64,000 nt of DNA from an uncultured bacterium (GTDB lineage Bacteria > Hydrogenedentota > Hydrogenedentia > Hydrogenedentales > CAILVY01). The translations under genes were made by a program, and so were the position numbers. Below the pieces are notes generated by a model, which worked only from the letters and a program-made list of their open reading frames with translations, was not told where the DNA came from and made no database searches. Positions 8,771-17,994 of the stretch are shown piece by piece (the stretch's first letter is position 1; each line of letters starts with the position of its first letter). Location of the stretch: NCBI GenBank assembly GCA_937951485.1, contig CALEDJ010000011.1, forward strand, positions 55,269 to 119,268. Direction: 5' to 3'.

Positions 8771-10725
8771 TGCGCAAAGGACTTGTGGCGATAATCATTT
8801 TCATGACGGTATGTGGTGCGGCGACCGCGCAGTCCACGGAAACGCCGACACCGCCGCCCCGCTGGGACAAGGAGATTCTGGACCGCTTCGCCACCCTGCC
8901 CGTCCAGGACCAGGGACGGGTCAAGCCGCTGGATACCTTTGCCCAGTTCACATTGCTGCGCCTGAACGGGCAACGCCGCTTCAGCGACGAAGACAGGACG
9001 CGCCTGTCATCGCTGGAGTGGCTGTTGAATGTGTTGTTCTATCCTGAAGTTGCGATGCATTACCGCAATTTCCTCGTGCAATCTTCGGAAGCGGTCGTGG
9101 CCATCGGCATTCCGGCGCATGCGGAGCGGCGCGACCGTTATTCCTACCATGAATTGCTGCCGGGCCGGGCCATGCTGGCAACGCTCGCGCAACGCTACGC
9201 CGAGATACCTGCGGCGCAGCGATCGCGTGTCGAGCAGCAGATTCTCCATCTGGCAACCAATGTTCACCAGTTCGAGGAATTGCTTTATTTTTTTGAGTTT
9301 GCCCGCCGGCGTTTCACCGTGCCCGGCGATTCGGAACTGGCGACGGCTTTTCCCGAAGCCGAGGGCGTGCCGTTGAGCGAGGCGTTGCGGCGCGCGCCCG
9401 CCGTGCTGGGGTCGGTGCGCGACCGGATCGAGGCGATGGACGATGCCGCGCTGGAAGCGGAACGCGCCGCCATGGCGGGGCTGTTGAATGAACTGGAACG
9501 GGCGGTGGCGGGATCGGACGGGCTGGCCCTTTTCCCGCCGGAGGACCCCGACGATATGACGTGGCGGAGTCCGGCGGACCTTGCCGCCTCGGTCTTCGAC
9601 GTATCCCGGCAACGGAGCGAGCCGCTGGATTTGCTTGCCGGACTGGAGCGCCTCCATGCGCTGCGGGATGACCGGGCTGCCTTTACGGCGGCCTTCAACG
9701 CATTTCATGATGCGGTGACGGCGCGCGCCGCCGCGCGCGGCGAATATAAGAAGATTCCGCTGGAAGTGGCGTACTATCGCGGCAACTACATGTTCTACAG
9801 TCAATGGCTCTACGTGCTCAGTTTCATACTGATTGCCGTGTCGTGGGTCATGCCCGGGCGACGCTGGCTGCACTATCTGAATCCGGCCGCCGTGGCCGCG
9901 CCCACGGCGCTGTTGATCATCGGCATCACGCTGAGGTGCATCATCAGGGGACGTCCACCGGTCACCACCCTCTACGAGACCATTCTGTTCTGCACTGCCG
10001 TGGCGGCGGTGACGGCGCTGATCATCGAGGCGATGAGCCGCCGCCGCATCGCGGTCGCGGTCGGGGCCTTCCTGGGGGCGCTGGGCATGTTCATCGCGAA
10101 CCGCTACGAGGCGAAAGAGGCGGTGGACACCATGCCGAGCCTGGTCGCGGTGCTCGACACGAATTTCTGGCTGGCCACGCACGTCACAACGATCATCATC
10201 GGCTATGGAGCGTGTTTCTTCGCCAGCGCGCTCGCCCATGTCTGTATCTTCGGGCGCTTGCTGAAAGTGCGCGAGCAGGACCCGGATTTCTACCCGCACC
10301 TGGCCCGGCTGGTGTACGGCGTGGTGTGCTTCGGTCTGTTCTTTTCTATTGTTGGCACGGTGCTCGGCGGTATCTGGGCGAATGAGAGTTGGGGGCGCTT
10401 CTGGGGCTGGGACCCGAAAGAGAACGGCGCGCTCATGATCGTGTTGTGGGGTCTGGCGTTGGTGCATCTGCGCCTGGGCGGCCACATCCGCGCCATGGGG
10501 ATATGCGTCGGCGCTGTAGTGCTCGGCATGATCACTGGATTCGCCTGGTGGGGCGTCAACCTGCTCGGCGTCGGCCTGCACAGTTACGGCTTCACCAGCG
10601 GTATTCTTAATATCCTGTTGGCCTTCTATGCGATGGAGACGGCTGTGGCCGCCCTCGGCATTCTCATCGGCGCGCGCGATAATGCACGGGATGCGGCGCC
10701 GGCGCATGACTGCGCGGAACGATGA
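8767..10725 (+). CDS. ccsA: CcsA/ResC-type cytochrome c assembly protein with extended N-terminal domain
   Basis: Haem-handling motif GGIWANESWGRFWGWDPKENGALMIVLWGLALVHLR; overlaps the upstream gene by 4 bp (ATGA). Confidence 0.88.
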   Translation: MMRKGLVAIIIFMTVCGAATAQSTETPTPPPRWDKEILDRFATLPVQDQGRVKPLDTFAQFTLLRLNGQRRFSDEDRTRLSSLEWLLNVLFYPEVAMHYRNFLVQSSEAVVAIGIPAHAERRDRYSYHELLPGRAMLATLAQRYAEIPAAQRSRVEQQILHLATNVHQFEELLYFFEFARRRFTVPGDSELATAFPEAEGVPLSEALRRAPAVLGSVRDRIEAMDDAALEAERAAMAGLLNELERAVAGSDGLALFPPEDPDDMTWRSPADLAASVFDVSRQRSEPLDLLAGLERLHALRDDRAAFTAAFNAFHDAVTARAAARGEYKKIPLEVAYYRGNYMFYSQWLYVLSFILIAVSWVMPGRRWLHYLNPAAVAAPTALLIIGITLRCIIRGRPPVTTLYETILFCTAVAAVTALIIEAMSRRRIAVAVGAFLGALGMFIANRYEAKEAVDTMPSLVAVLDTNFWLATHVTTIIIGYGACFFASALAHVCIFGRLLKVREQDPDFYPHLARLVYGVVCFGLFFSIVGTVLGGIWANESWGRFWGWDPKENGALMIVLWGLALVHLRLGGHIRAMGICVGAVVLGMITGFAWWGVNLLGVGLHSYGFTSGILNILLAFYAMETAVAALGILIGARDNARDAAPAHDCAER

Positions 10726-10776
10726 TATCATTCTGGATTGGGCTTTGCCCTGTTGCCGCGTTTTTTCAACCCCGCA

Positions 10777-11799
10777 TTATCGCACCAGCATGACATCGCC
10801 GTAGGAGTAGAAGCGGAACCGTTTTCTGACGGCATAACGGTAGGCTTCGAGGATGAGTTCCGTCCCGCCGAACGCGCAGACCAGCGCCAGCAGGCTCGAT
10901 CGCGGCAGGTGGAAATTGGTCTGGAGGATGTCCACGGCCTTGAAATCGTAGGGTGGATAGATGTAGCAATCCGTCCAGCCCGCGCCCGGGCGGATGCGCC
11001 CGGCGCGCCATTGGCTTTCCAGTACGCGGGTGACGGTGGTGCCGACCGCGACAATGCGCCCGCCAGCGGCACGGGCGGCATTGATGGCGTTTGCGGTCTC
11101 AGCAGAGAGGTCGAATTCCTCCGCTTCCACGCGATGGTCTTCAAGGCGCTCTGCAACAATCGGCCGGAATGTGCCATAGCCCACATGCAGTGTCAGAAAA
11201 CAACGCCGCACGCCGGCTGCATCCAGTGAAGCGAAGACCTCCTCGCTGAGATGCAGCCCCGCCGTGGGCGCGGCCACCGCTCCGGGATGCGCGGCGTAGA
11301 TGGTCTGATAGCGGCGCAGATCGCCGGCGTCCGGCGCGTTGCGCCGGATATAGGGTGGCAGCGGAATCCGGCCGAGTTGCTCAAGCATGGACAGGACGTC
11401 GTGCCGCGGGAAGCGCACGCGGCGGCGGCCCCCCGGCAGGACATCCTCCACCACAGCGTCCGCCGATTCCTCGAAAGTCACCGTCGTTCCCGGCCGCACT
11501 TTGGCCGAAGGCCGCACCAGCGCCATCCACACACCCGGCGATTCCTCATGCAGCAGGAAAACCTCGACACGGCCGCCGCTGCGCTTGCGGCCCATCAGCC
11601 GCGCACGGATGACCCGCGTGTCGTTCAGCACCATGCAGTCCCCGGCGCGCAGATATTTGGCAACATTTCGGTACACATCCGCCGTAAACGTCCCCGTGGC
11701 GCGGTTCACCACGAGAAGCCGTGATGCATCGCGCCGTTCGCTCGGATGCTGCGCAATCAACGATTCCGGGAGATCATAGTCCAAATCGGCGGTGTTCAT
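10777..11799 (-). CDS. queA: S-adenosylmethionine:tRNA ribosyltransferase-isomerase
   Basis: DYDLPESLIAQHPSERRDASRLLV, GTTVTRVLES, TNFHLPRSSLLALVCAFGG. Confidence 0.95.
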   Translation of the reverse strand: MNTADLDYDLPESLIAQHPSERRDASRLLVVNRATGTFTADVYRNVAKYLRAGDCMVLNDTRVIRARLMGRKRSGGRVEVFLLHEESPGVWMALVRPSAKVRPGTTVTFEESADAVVEDVLPGGRRRVRFPRHDVLSMLEQLGRIPLPPYIRRNAPDAGDLRRYQTIYAAHPGAVAAPTAGLHLSEEVFASLDAAGVRRCFLTLHVGYGTFRPIVAERLEDHRVEAEEFDLSAETANAINAARAAGGRIVAVGTTVTRVLESQWRAGRIRPGAGWTDCYIYPPYDFKAVDILQTNFHLPRSSLLALVCAFGGTELILEAYRYAVRKRFRFYSYGDVMLVR

Positions 11800-11921
11800 G
11801 GGGTGAAAGGGTATCATGGGGGTGTTTCGCGGACAAACCGGCGCTTGATCGGCGGATGGGACCGTGCTAGGCTCGCGTTTCGGCGGGATTCTCTTCCACC
11901 GCCGGGAGGGCCGATGCAGCC

Positions 11922-12224
11922 ATGAGCGAACTGAACAGCGCGCAAAGGAAACACCTCCGGTCCCTTGCGCATTCGCTGGAACCGACCGTGATTGTGGGTA
12001 AACAGGGTGTTTCGGACATGCTGGTGCGCGCCGTATCGGAGGCGCTGGATGCGCATGAACTGATCAAAGTCCGTTTCAATGAGTTCAAGGGTGACAAGAA
12101 AGCGCTCACTGAGGAAATCACCCGGCGCACCGGCGCATCCCCGGCGGGGATCATCGGCCATGTCGCCATCATTTACCGCCCGCACCCCGACCCGGAGGAG
12201 CGTCGAATCACCCTGCCGCAGTAG
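11922..12224 (+). CDS. yhbY: YhbY/CRS1-CRM domain RNA-binding protein
   Basis: LNSAQRKHLRSLAHSLEPTVIVGKQGVSDMLVRAVSEALDAHELIKVRF. Confidence 0.9.
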   Translation: MSELNSAQRKHLRSLAHSLEPTVIVGKQGVSDMLVRAVSEALDAHELIKVRFNEFKGDKKALTEEITRRTGASPAGIIGHVAIIYRPHPDPEERRITLPQ

Positions 12225-12309
12225 CCTCGAGAAATTTTCGGAGACCCGGAAAACAGGGCGCACGACAGCACCGCCATCGAATCTGCTATAATTCATAGGC
12301 AGTTTCCTC

Positions 12310-14058
12310 TTGGGAGATATTGAAGAAATGGCGCAACGCCGATTCATTGCCATCGTTCTGGGGGTTATGCTCTCTGGTGTTTCGGCGTGTTCAGTGGTTG
12401 CGGACGCGGGCCGCGCGCGGCCCGGTCCCGTGGCGGTGCTGGAGGTGGAAGGGCCGCCCGGTGCGCTGTTGCCGTTTCTGTACGATGGCGGATTTGATTT
12501 CGAGCGCATCGGCACGCACAAGGCGCGCGTCTATGCCGACGAACCTGAGAGGAAACAGTTGGAATCGTCGCCGTTTCGGCGGCAACTCATGGAATGGCAG
12601 CCGAATCCGCCGCAATTCGATGGCGACGCCAAAACGCTCGGCACGTATCACAGTTATGATGACGTCACGGCGATGCTCTCTGGTTTCGCCGGTTCCTATC
12701 CCGCCATCTGCCGCCTGCACAATCTCGGCAGTTCCGTGCAGGGGCGCAGCATCTGGGCCCTGCTGATCACGGACAATCCGGACGGGGAAGAGGAAGAACC
12801 GGAATTCAAGTATGTCTCCACCATCCACGGCGACGAACCGGTGGGCACGGAAATGTGCCTGTATTTCATTGATCTGCTTCTGAGATCCTATGGCGGTTCA
12901 ACGGCGGAAGCGGCGCGCATCACGTGGCTGGTCAACAATACCGCCATCTGGATTGTTCCGCTGATGAACCCCGACGGGCTGGTGCTGGGAACACGTTATA
13001 ACGCCCAGGGCTATGACCTGAACCGGAAGTTTCCCAGTTTCGTGCAGGATGGCGCCGGCGGAACGGTCTATAGCGGCGCGCCGCTCGATGACGCGGGACG
13101 CCCGGCGGAAGTGCAGCACATCATGCGGTGGACCGCCGACAACAGTTTTGTGCTGTCCGCCAATTTTCACACCGGCGCGCTGGTGGTCAACTACCCCTAT
13201 GACGAGGATTTCGGCCCGCTGCATGTTTACAAAGCCTGCCCCGACGACGACCTCTTCATCCACATCTCCAAACTGTACTCATTTTACAATCCCCCGATGT
13301 GGAACAGTCCGTCCTTTCCCTATGGCATCACGAACGGTTCGGCATGGTACACCATATTCGGCGGGATGCAGGATTGGAACTACCGCCATGTCGCCTGCAA
13401 TGAAGTGACAATAGAATTATCGAATATTAAAAAACCCGCGCAGTCCACCCTGCCGACTTTGTGGTCGAACAACCGCGAATCCATGCTGCGCTATCTGGAG
13501 GCGGTTCACATCGGCATCCGCGGTGTGGTGCGGGATGCCTTGACCGATGCGCCGGTCTACGCGAAGATCGAAGTGCAGGGCCGCGGCCAGCCGGTCTTCA
13601 GCGATCCTGACGTGGGCGACTATTACCGCATGTTGCTTCCGGGCAAGTATCCGTTGACCATCGAGGCGCACGGGTATCACATGCGCACCGTCCCGCCGGT
13701 CACCGTGGCCGAGGGCGCGGCCACCCGCCTCAACATCCATCTCATGCCGCTGAGTGCGGGCGGCGCGGGACGGCATGCAGCGGATTCCGACGCCGATTAC
13801 CGCATATCCCTCTCGGAGATCTTGCGGGTGGTGCAGTTTTTCAACGCCCGGGCCTACCATTGCGACGCCTCATCTGAGGACGGCTACGCCATCGGTCCGG
13901 GCGATCAAAGCAGTTGTGATCCCCATCACAGCGATTACGCCCCCCAGGATTGGACGATCAGCCTGTCCGAAGTCCTGCGGCTGGTGCAGATATACAACAA
14001 CGGCGGTTACATTCCCTGTGAGACCGGGGAAGACGGATTCTGTCTCGGATTTGAATAG
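12310..14058 (+). CDS. Secreted M14 zinc carboxypeptidase with C-terminal tandem dockerin-like Ca-binding repeats
   Basis: M14 Zn motif HGDEPVGTEM, NPDGLVLGTRYNAQGYDLNRKFP, ELSNIKKP; C-terminal DSDADYRISLSEILRVVQFFN and YAPQDWTISLSEVLRLVQIYN. Confidence 0.85.
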   Translation: MGDIEEMAQRRFIAIVLGVMLSGVSACSVVADAGRARPGPVAVLEVEGPPGALLPFLYDGGFDFERIGTHKARVYADEPERKQLESSPFRRQLMEWQPNPPQFDGDAKTLGTYHSYDDVTAMLSGFAGSYPAICRLHNLGSSVQGRSIWALLITDNPDGEEEEPEFKYVSTIHGDEPVGTEMCLYFIDLLLRSYGGSTAEAARITWLVNNTAIWIVPLMNPDGLVLGTRYNAQGYDLNRKFPSFVQDGAGGTVYSGAPLDDAGRPAEVQHIMRWTADNSFVLSANFHTGALVVNYPYDEDFGPLHVYKACPDDDLFIHISKLYSFYNPPMWNSPSFPYGITNGSAWYTIFGGMQDWNYRHVACNEVTIELSNIKKPAQSTLPTLWSNNRESMLRYLEAVHIGIRGVVRDALTDAPVYAKIEVQGRGQPVFSDPDVGDYYRMLLPGKYPLTIEAHGYHMRTVPPVTVAEGAATRLNIHLMPLSAGGAGRHAADSDADYRISLSEILRVVQFFNARAYHCDASSEDGYAIGPGDQSSCDPHHSDYAPQDWTISLSEVLRLVQIYNNGGYIPCETGEDGFCLGFE

Positions 14059-14129
14059 CCGGAAAATTCTTTCAACAAGTGCCGCGCTCTCCTGCTCGGA
14101 ACGCCGCCTCCATCATTTTTCCCCTCCCC

Positions 14130-14174
14130 GATTTCCTTGATGTCTATGCCGTCTTTGATATCCCTGATGTCCTT
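14130..14174. repeat. 9-nt-period tandem array (GATTTCCTT GATGTCTAT GCCGTCTTT GATATCCCT GATGTCCTT)
   Basis: Units align at exact 9-nt spacing between convergent gene ends. Confidence 0.75.
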
Positions 14175-14182
14175 GAATACAC

Positions 14183-15826
14183 CTATGTGTTGGAGCCGGT
14201 GACAATCCGCACTTCGCTCGGCGCTTCCCATTCGCTCTGGATTTCTCCGGACGCCGTTTTGCGGTGGGCGATGCGCACGTCGCCACAGGGGGTGGGAAAG
14301 CGGCCTTCCGCAAAATCGAGATCGCCAAGATGTGGCTGCACGCGCAGCACGGCGCAGCCCGCTTCCAGCGGTCGCACACCGAGCACGTGCTCGGTCAGCC
14401 AGGCGGTGGGGCCGGCCGCCCAGCCATGACAGAGGCTGTGCCGCAACCCCTTGTAACAATAGTCCCCGTAGTCCGCGTGGATGCTCTTGCGGCCGGGCGG
14501 CACGATTTGGTCAATGCCGACGGCGTCCTCCGCCCACGCAAGATTGAAATCCTCCCAGAAGGTCGTTGCGCCAAGTTCCAACATCCTGCCCCAGAACCGC
14601 CGGATTACTTCAAGGCATCCCTGATAATCACCGCCCATGGCGCGCGCCTGAAGCACATAGTACCCGTAAAACGTCGAAATCCCCTGCAGCGGGTCCCTGG
14701 CCAGAATATCGCGATTAATGGCCGCCGCGTCGCCGTAGCCCGCGAGGACGCACAGGGCATTGGCCTGCTTCGACACCGTGGGCGGCGGCGTGTAACGGGC
14801 CAGGCGTTCGATGTGTTCGCGGCAGCGCTGTTGCAGGTCGCGTTCGCCCAATACGCCGCACAAGGCCGCGCCGTCCTGCAGCGCCAGCCGCAGGAGCGCC
14901 TGTAATCCGCCATGGATGGCCGACTTGTCCTCGCTCGACGGCCAGTCCAGAAAACGCCCACCGCCCATCTGCTCGCGGCCGTCTTCGTCCATCTGCGTGA
15001 AGAGCAGTTCGAGCAGTCCTTTCAGATAGTCGCGCTGCGCTTCGAGGTATTCCGTGTCACCGTGGTACTGGTGCCAGCAGCGCTGAATGATCACCCACCA
15101 CAACGAATATGAACTGATCCCGTTCATCCATTGCGGCAGCGGGGTGATGTCGCGGACATAATCCAGGCTCTGCGGGACCACGTCCACCTTTCCGAAAACG
15201 GTGTTGATGACCATCGTTTCGGGGTGCATGTCGCCGATCCAGACCAGCCGGTCGCGCTTGATGCCGTCCCAGAGGTGGTCCTGCATGCACAAGTGGACGG
15301 TGTACGCGCCGACATCCCAGATGCGGTTGATCAGGTCGTCGCTGCAACGGAAAGCGCCGCGATAGGGCAGGTCGCGGTATACGCAGACCGCGCGCAGTTT
15401 TTGAATCTCCAACTGGCTGCCTGGATCCACAAGGTCCAGCCGCACATAGCGGAATCCCGTGTTGCCGAATTCCGCATGGCCGTACCAGGGAACCAGAATC
15501 ACCTGATCATGGATTGCGTGGTCCTGGTTGGGGTCGCCCATGGCCTCGGCGATGGATTCGCCGAAGCGCACACGCACCGGTACGGGTTTGTGGGCGGGTG
15601 TCGGGCCGTTGGTGATTTGAATGCCGCCGTGAATTTCCCTGCCGAAGTCGAGCAGTATCCCGGCCGGCGCGTCCTTATAACGCATAAGGCAGGACACGCC
15701 TCCTTCTTCGATCAGGCCGGGGGCGCCCGACGGCCGGGCCGACCCTTCGCTTTGCCACACGACGGAAGCCGGAAGCAAATACCGGCGCACCCGTGGATCA
15801 AGACTGCCAATCTCCCATTTTGTCAT
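14183..15826 (-). CDS. Alpha-L-rhamnosidase-like glycoside hydrolase (GH78-like)
   Basis: DFGREIHGGIQI, WDGIKRDRLVWIGDMHPE, WRWVIIQRCW-like helical core, CHGWAAGPTAWLTEHVLGVRPLEAG. Confidence 0.75.
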   Translation of the reverse strand: MTKWEIGSLDPRVRRYLLPASVVWQSEGSARPSGAPGLIEEGGVSCLMRYKDAPAGILLDFGREIHGGIQITNGPTPAHKPVPVRVRFGESIAEAMGDPNQDHAIHDQVILVPWYGHAEFGNTGFRYVRLDLVDPGSQLEIQKLRAVCVYRDLPYRGAFRCSDDLINRIWDVGAYTVHLCMQDHLWDGIKRDRLVWIGDMHPETMVINTVFGKVDVVPQSLDYVRDITPLPQWMNGISSYSLWWVIIQRCWHQYHGDTEYLEAQRDYLKGLLELLFTQMDEDGREQMGGGRFLDWPSSEDKSAIHGGLQALLRLALQDGAALCGVLGERDLQQRCREHIERLARYTPPPTVSKQANALCVLAGYGDAAAINRDILARDPLQGISTFYGYYVLQARAMGGDYQGCLEVIRRFWGRMLELGATTFWEDFNLAWAEDAVGIDQIVPPGRKSIHADYGDYCYKGLRHSLCHGWAAGPTAWLTEHVLGVRPLEAGCAVLRVQPHLGDLDFAEGRFPTPCGDVRIAHRKTASGEIQSEWEAPSEVRIVTGSNT

Positions 15827-16200
15827 CCCGATGACTCCTGTTCCAATCGTTTGCGTGGTTCCCGGGCGTATCGTTGCCGCAGTGCAATCTTTTCCGATTC
15901 GCGTTCGAGAATGATCTCCGCCAGCGCGCGGGCCTTCTGCGCAATGCCGGGCCGGCGCATGGCGTCCTGGTAGCGCCGCTCCGAAATGTCCAGCAGATAA
16001 ACCGCGGTGGTGAGTTTCCGGGGATTGTTCAACATCAGGTCGCTGATGCGCTCGGTGAGCGCCTCCAGCAGCAACTCCCAATTCATGTCCCTGTCCGGCC
16101 TGGGAGCGACGGTCACTTCCCATTGCTGTTGCAGCACCTCACGGGCGGCGGCAAAATTGTCTTCCTCCATGCCGCCTCGTTCCTTTGGTGACTGGTCCAT
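15823..16200 (-). CDS. Hypothetical protein (125 aa)
   Basis: ORF overlapping the downstream gene start by 4 bp; no family recognised. An alternative start at 16170 is possible. Confidence 0.55.
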   Translation of the reverse strand: MDQSPKERGGMEEDNFAAAREVLQQQWEVTVAPRPDRDMNWELLLEALTERISDLMLNNPRKLTTAVYLLDISERRYQDAMRRPGIAQKARALAEIILERESEKIALRQRYAREPRKRLEQESSG

Positions 16201-16217
16201 GCACCGGGGTCCTGTTC

Positions 16218-17249
16218 CTAGTCCGAAATCTCGATGGTGCGGCGGAATTTCGCGGAGTCGTACACGGCCTGAATCACCTGCATGTAGCGGCGGCCATCCT
16301 CAAAATCGGGATGATAGGGGCGACCCTCGCGAATCGCCGCAACAAAATCGCGTTCGACCGACCAATTCTTCACGTCATAAAAGTCTTCCGGCAAAATCGT
16401 TACCGGAGTGCGTGTGCCGTCCGCCGCCGCCCGATACAGCACATCGTCCGGAACGTCGTAATACAGCGACGCCTTGGCGCCGTGGATTTCAATCGCGTCC
16501 CGCCCGCAGGGCGTCATCCCGCTGATGACGTATTGCACGACCAGTCCGCCGTCCATGTCCGCGTTGAAGAGCAGTTGATCGGGAATTTGCACATCAATGA
16601 CCTTTCCCGATGCGCACATCCGCTGCGTGGTGTAGATTTGTGTTTGGGCCGTAACGGTGCGCGTCATGCCGAACCAGCGGTGCACCACCTCGATGAACAT
16701 GCCCAGCGTGAGCATGTTCAGTCCGGAGAGGCGGTGATCCTTGCGCCAGTGCAGCGGCGTATTCGGGTCCACATTCGCCCCGGAAAGCCCCTGCACCCGC
16801 ACCAGATGAACCTTGCCCAGCGCCCCTTCCCGCAGCAGGCGCGCAATCGTCTTGTCAATACTCAGGCCAAACGGCACCGGGCACAACGCCGCCACCTTGC
16901 CCGATTCTCGCGCTGCCGCGCACATTTCCACCGCCTCGTCGTGGTTCATGGCCATCCGCGCCTGGCAGAACACATGTTTTCCCGCCTGCAGCGCCGCCAC
17001 ACTCACCGGACGGTGCAGGTACGGCCATGTCCCGATAATCACCGCGTCCACGTCGTCGCGCGTCACCAGTTCCCGCCAGGTCCGGCAGACCGTCGGAATG
17101 TTGAACTCCTGCGCCGCCGCCGCGCTCGACGCCTCCGTCCGGTTCACCACCGCCGTAAACTGAACGCCCTCAATTCGAGAAAAGCCCGGCACATGTCGCT
17201 GCCGGCAAATGCCGCCCAAGCCCACGAACCCAAGCCGAATGGTTTCCAT
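16218..17249 (-). CDS. Gfo/Idh/MocA family oxidoreductase
   Basis: IRLGFVGLGGICRQRHVPGFSRIEGVQFTAVVNRT, AGKHVFCQARMAMN. Confidence 0.88.
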   Translation of the reverse strand: METIRLGFVGLGGICRQRHVPGFSRIEGVQFTAVVNRTEASSAAAAQEFNIPTVCRTWRELVTRDDVDAVIIGTWPYLHRPVSVAALQAGKHVFCQARMAMNHDEAVEMCAAARESGKVAALCPVPFGLSIDKTIARLLREGALGKVHLVRVQGLSGANVDPNTPLHWRKDHRLSGLNMLTLGMFIEVVHRWFGMTRTVTAQTQIYTTQRMCASGKVIDVQIPDQLLFNADMDGGLVVQYVISGMTPCGRDAIEIHGAKASLYYDVPDDVLYRAAADGTRTPVTILPEDFYDVKNWSVERDFVAAIREGRPYHPDFEDGRRYMQVIQAVYDSAKFRRTIEISD

Positions 17250-17348
17250 GCCGTTTTACGCCTTTCCGTTCCGCTGTTCACCGTCACGCGGCTCCGCCGC
17301 GTGTGCATGACGCATTCGCGCCCTTGACAATCATTCCCCTATGGTACG

Positions 17349-17378
17349 GCCAGACGCCCCCTCAATCAAGGTGCGAAC
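17349..17378 (+). repeat. 30-bp direct repeat copy 1 GCCAGACGCCCCCTCAATCAAGGTGCGAAC
   Basis: 26/30 identical to 17410-17439; offset 61 bp. Confidence 0.75.
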
Positions 17379-17409
17379 CACAGCCCAGCGCCGCAACGCC
17401 GCGCCCAGG

Positions 17410-17439
17410 GGCAGACGTCCCCGCAATCGAGGTGCGAAC
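17410..17439 (+). repeat. 30-bp direct repeat copy 2 GGCAGACGTCCCCGCAATCGAGGTGCGAAC
   Basis: 26/30 identical to 17349-17378. Confidence 0.75.
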
Positions 17440-17638
17440 GCCGCTTGCCATCAAGCGTAGCCCAATTTTGCCTCACCTGGCCTCCGAGATGTCACATGGC
17501 AACAGGGCAAAAAGTTCTATTTTGTTGATGGATCGTTTCAGAACTGTATTTGGAACGAGAAGGGAATTCTGCAGAAATTGACAATCCCAAGCGCCGTCTT
17601 GGCATGAGGAAAACGTCCCAATTTTGGATAGTGTCGGC

Positions 17639-17667
17639 TTGCACTTTTGTTCAGAACTGAGTAGAAT
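17639..17667 (+). promoter_or_regulatory. Putative sigma70-type promoter TTGCAC-17-TAGAAT
   Basis: Spacing of 17 nt, followed by an AGGAGG RBS and ATG 17697. Confidence 0.4.
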
Positions 17668-17696
17668 GAAATCAGAGCAAGCAGGAGGTCGGCGAG

Positions 17697-17948
17697 ATGG
17701 ACCGCAAAAAAGTGCTTTGCGCGCTGGCGCTGTGCGTGGCGCTGTGCGTGGCTTTGGCGATGTGGACGGAACTCGCATCCGCCCAGCGGGGTGATTTGGG
17801 TATGGACAAGGAACTCGCCACCAAGAAGGGCGTGGGGGGATCCTTGGCAAACAAGGAATTTGACAAGAACAAACTCCCCGGCCGTTGGAAGATCAGTTTC
17901 GGGATTGGTTCCATCGTCCTGGCGATTGCCGTGGTCAAGTATCTCTGA
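17697..17948 (+). CDS. Small two-TM hypothetical protein (83 aa)
   Basis: ORF with AGGAGG RBS, N-terminal signal/TM, charged centre, C-terminal hydrophobic segment. Confidence 0.65.
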   Translation: MDRKKVLCALALCVALCVALAMWTELASAQRGDLGMDKELATKKGVGGSLANKEFDKNKLPGRWKISFGIGSIVLAIAVVKYL

Positions 17949-17994
17949 GGCGTCTGGAGATTCCTGATTTGGCGGGGGCGCCCGAATCGGGCAA

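Noticed and set aside
9007-10731. Minus-strand 574-aa ORF
   Set aside because: Antisense of ccsA; the sequence is basic and histidine-rich as expected for an antisense frame.
17349-17439. CRISPR-like two-copy array (30-bp repeat, 61-bp offset)
   Set aside because: Only two imperfect copies (26/30) and no cas genes in the window.
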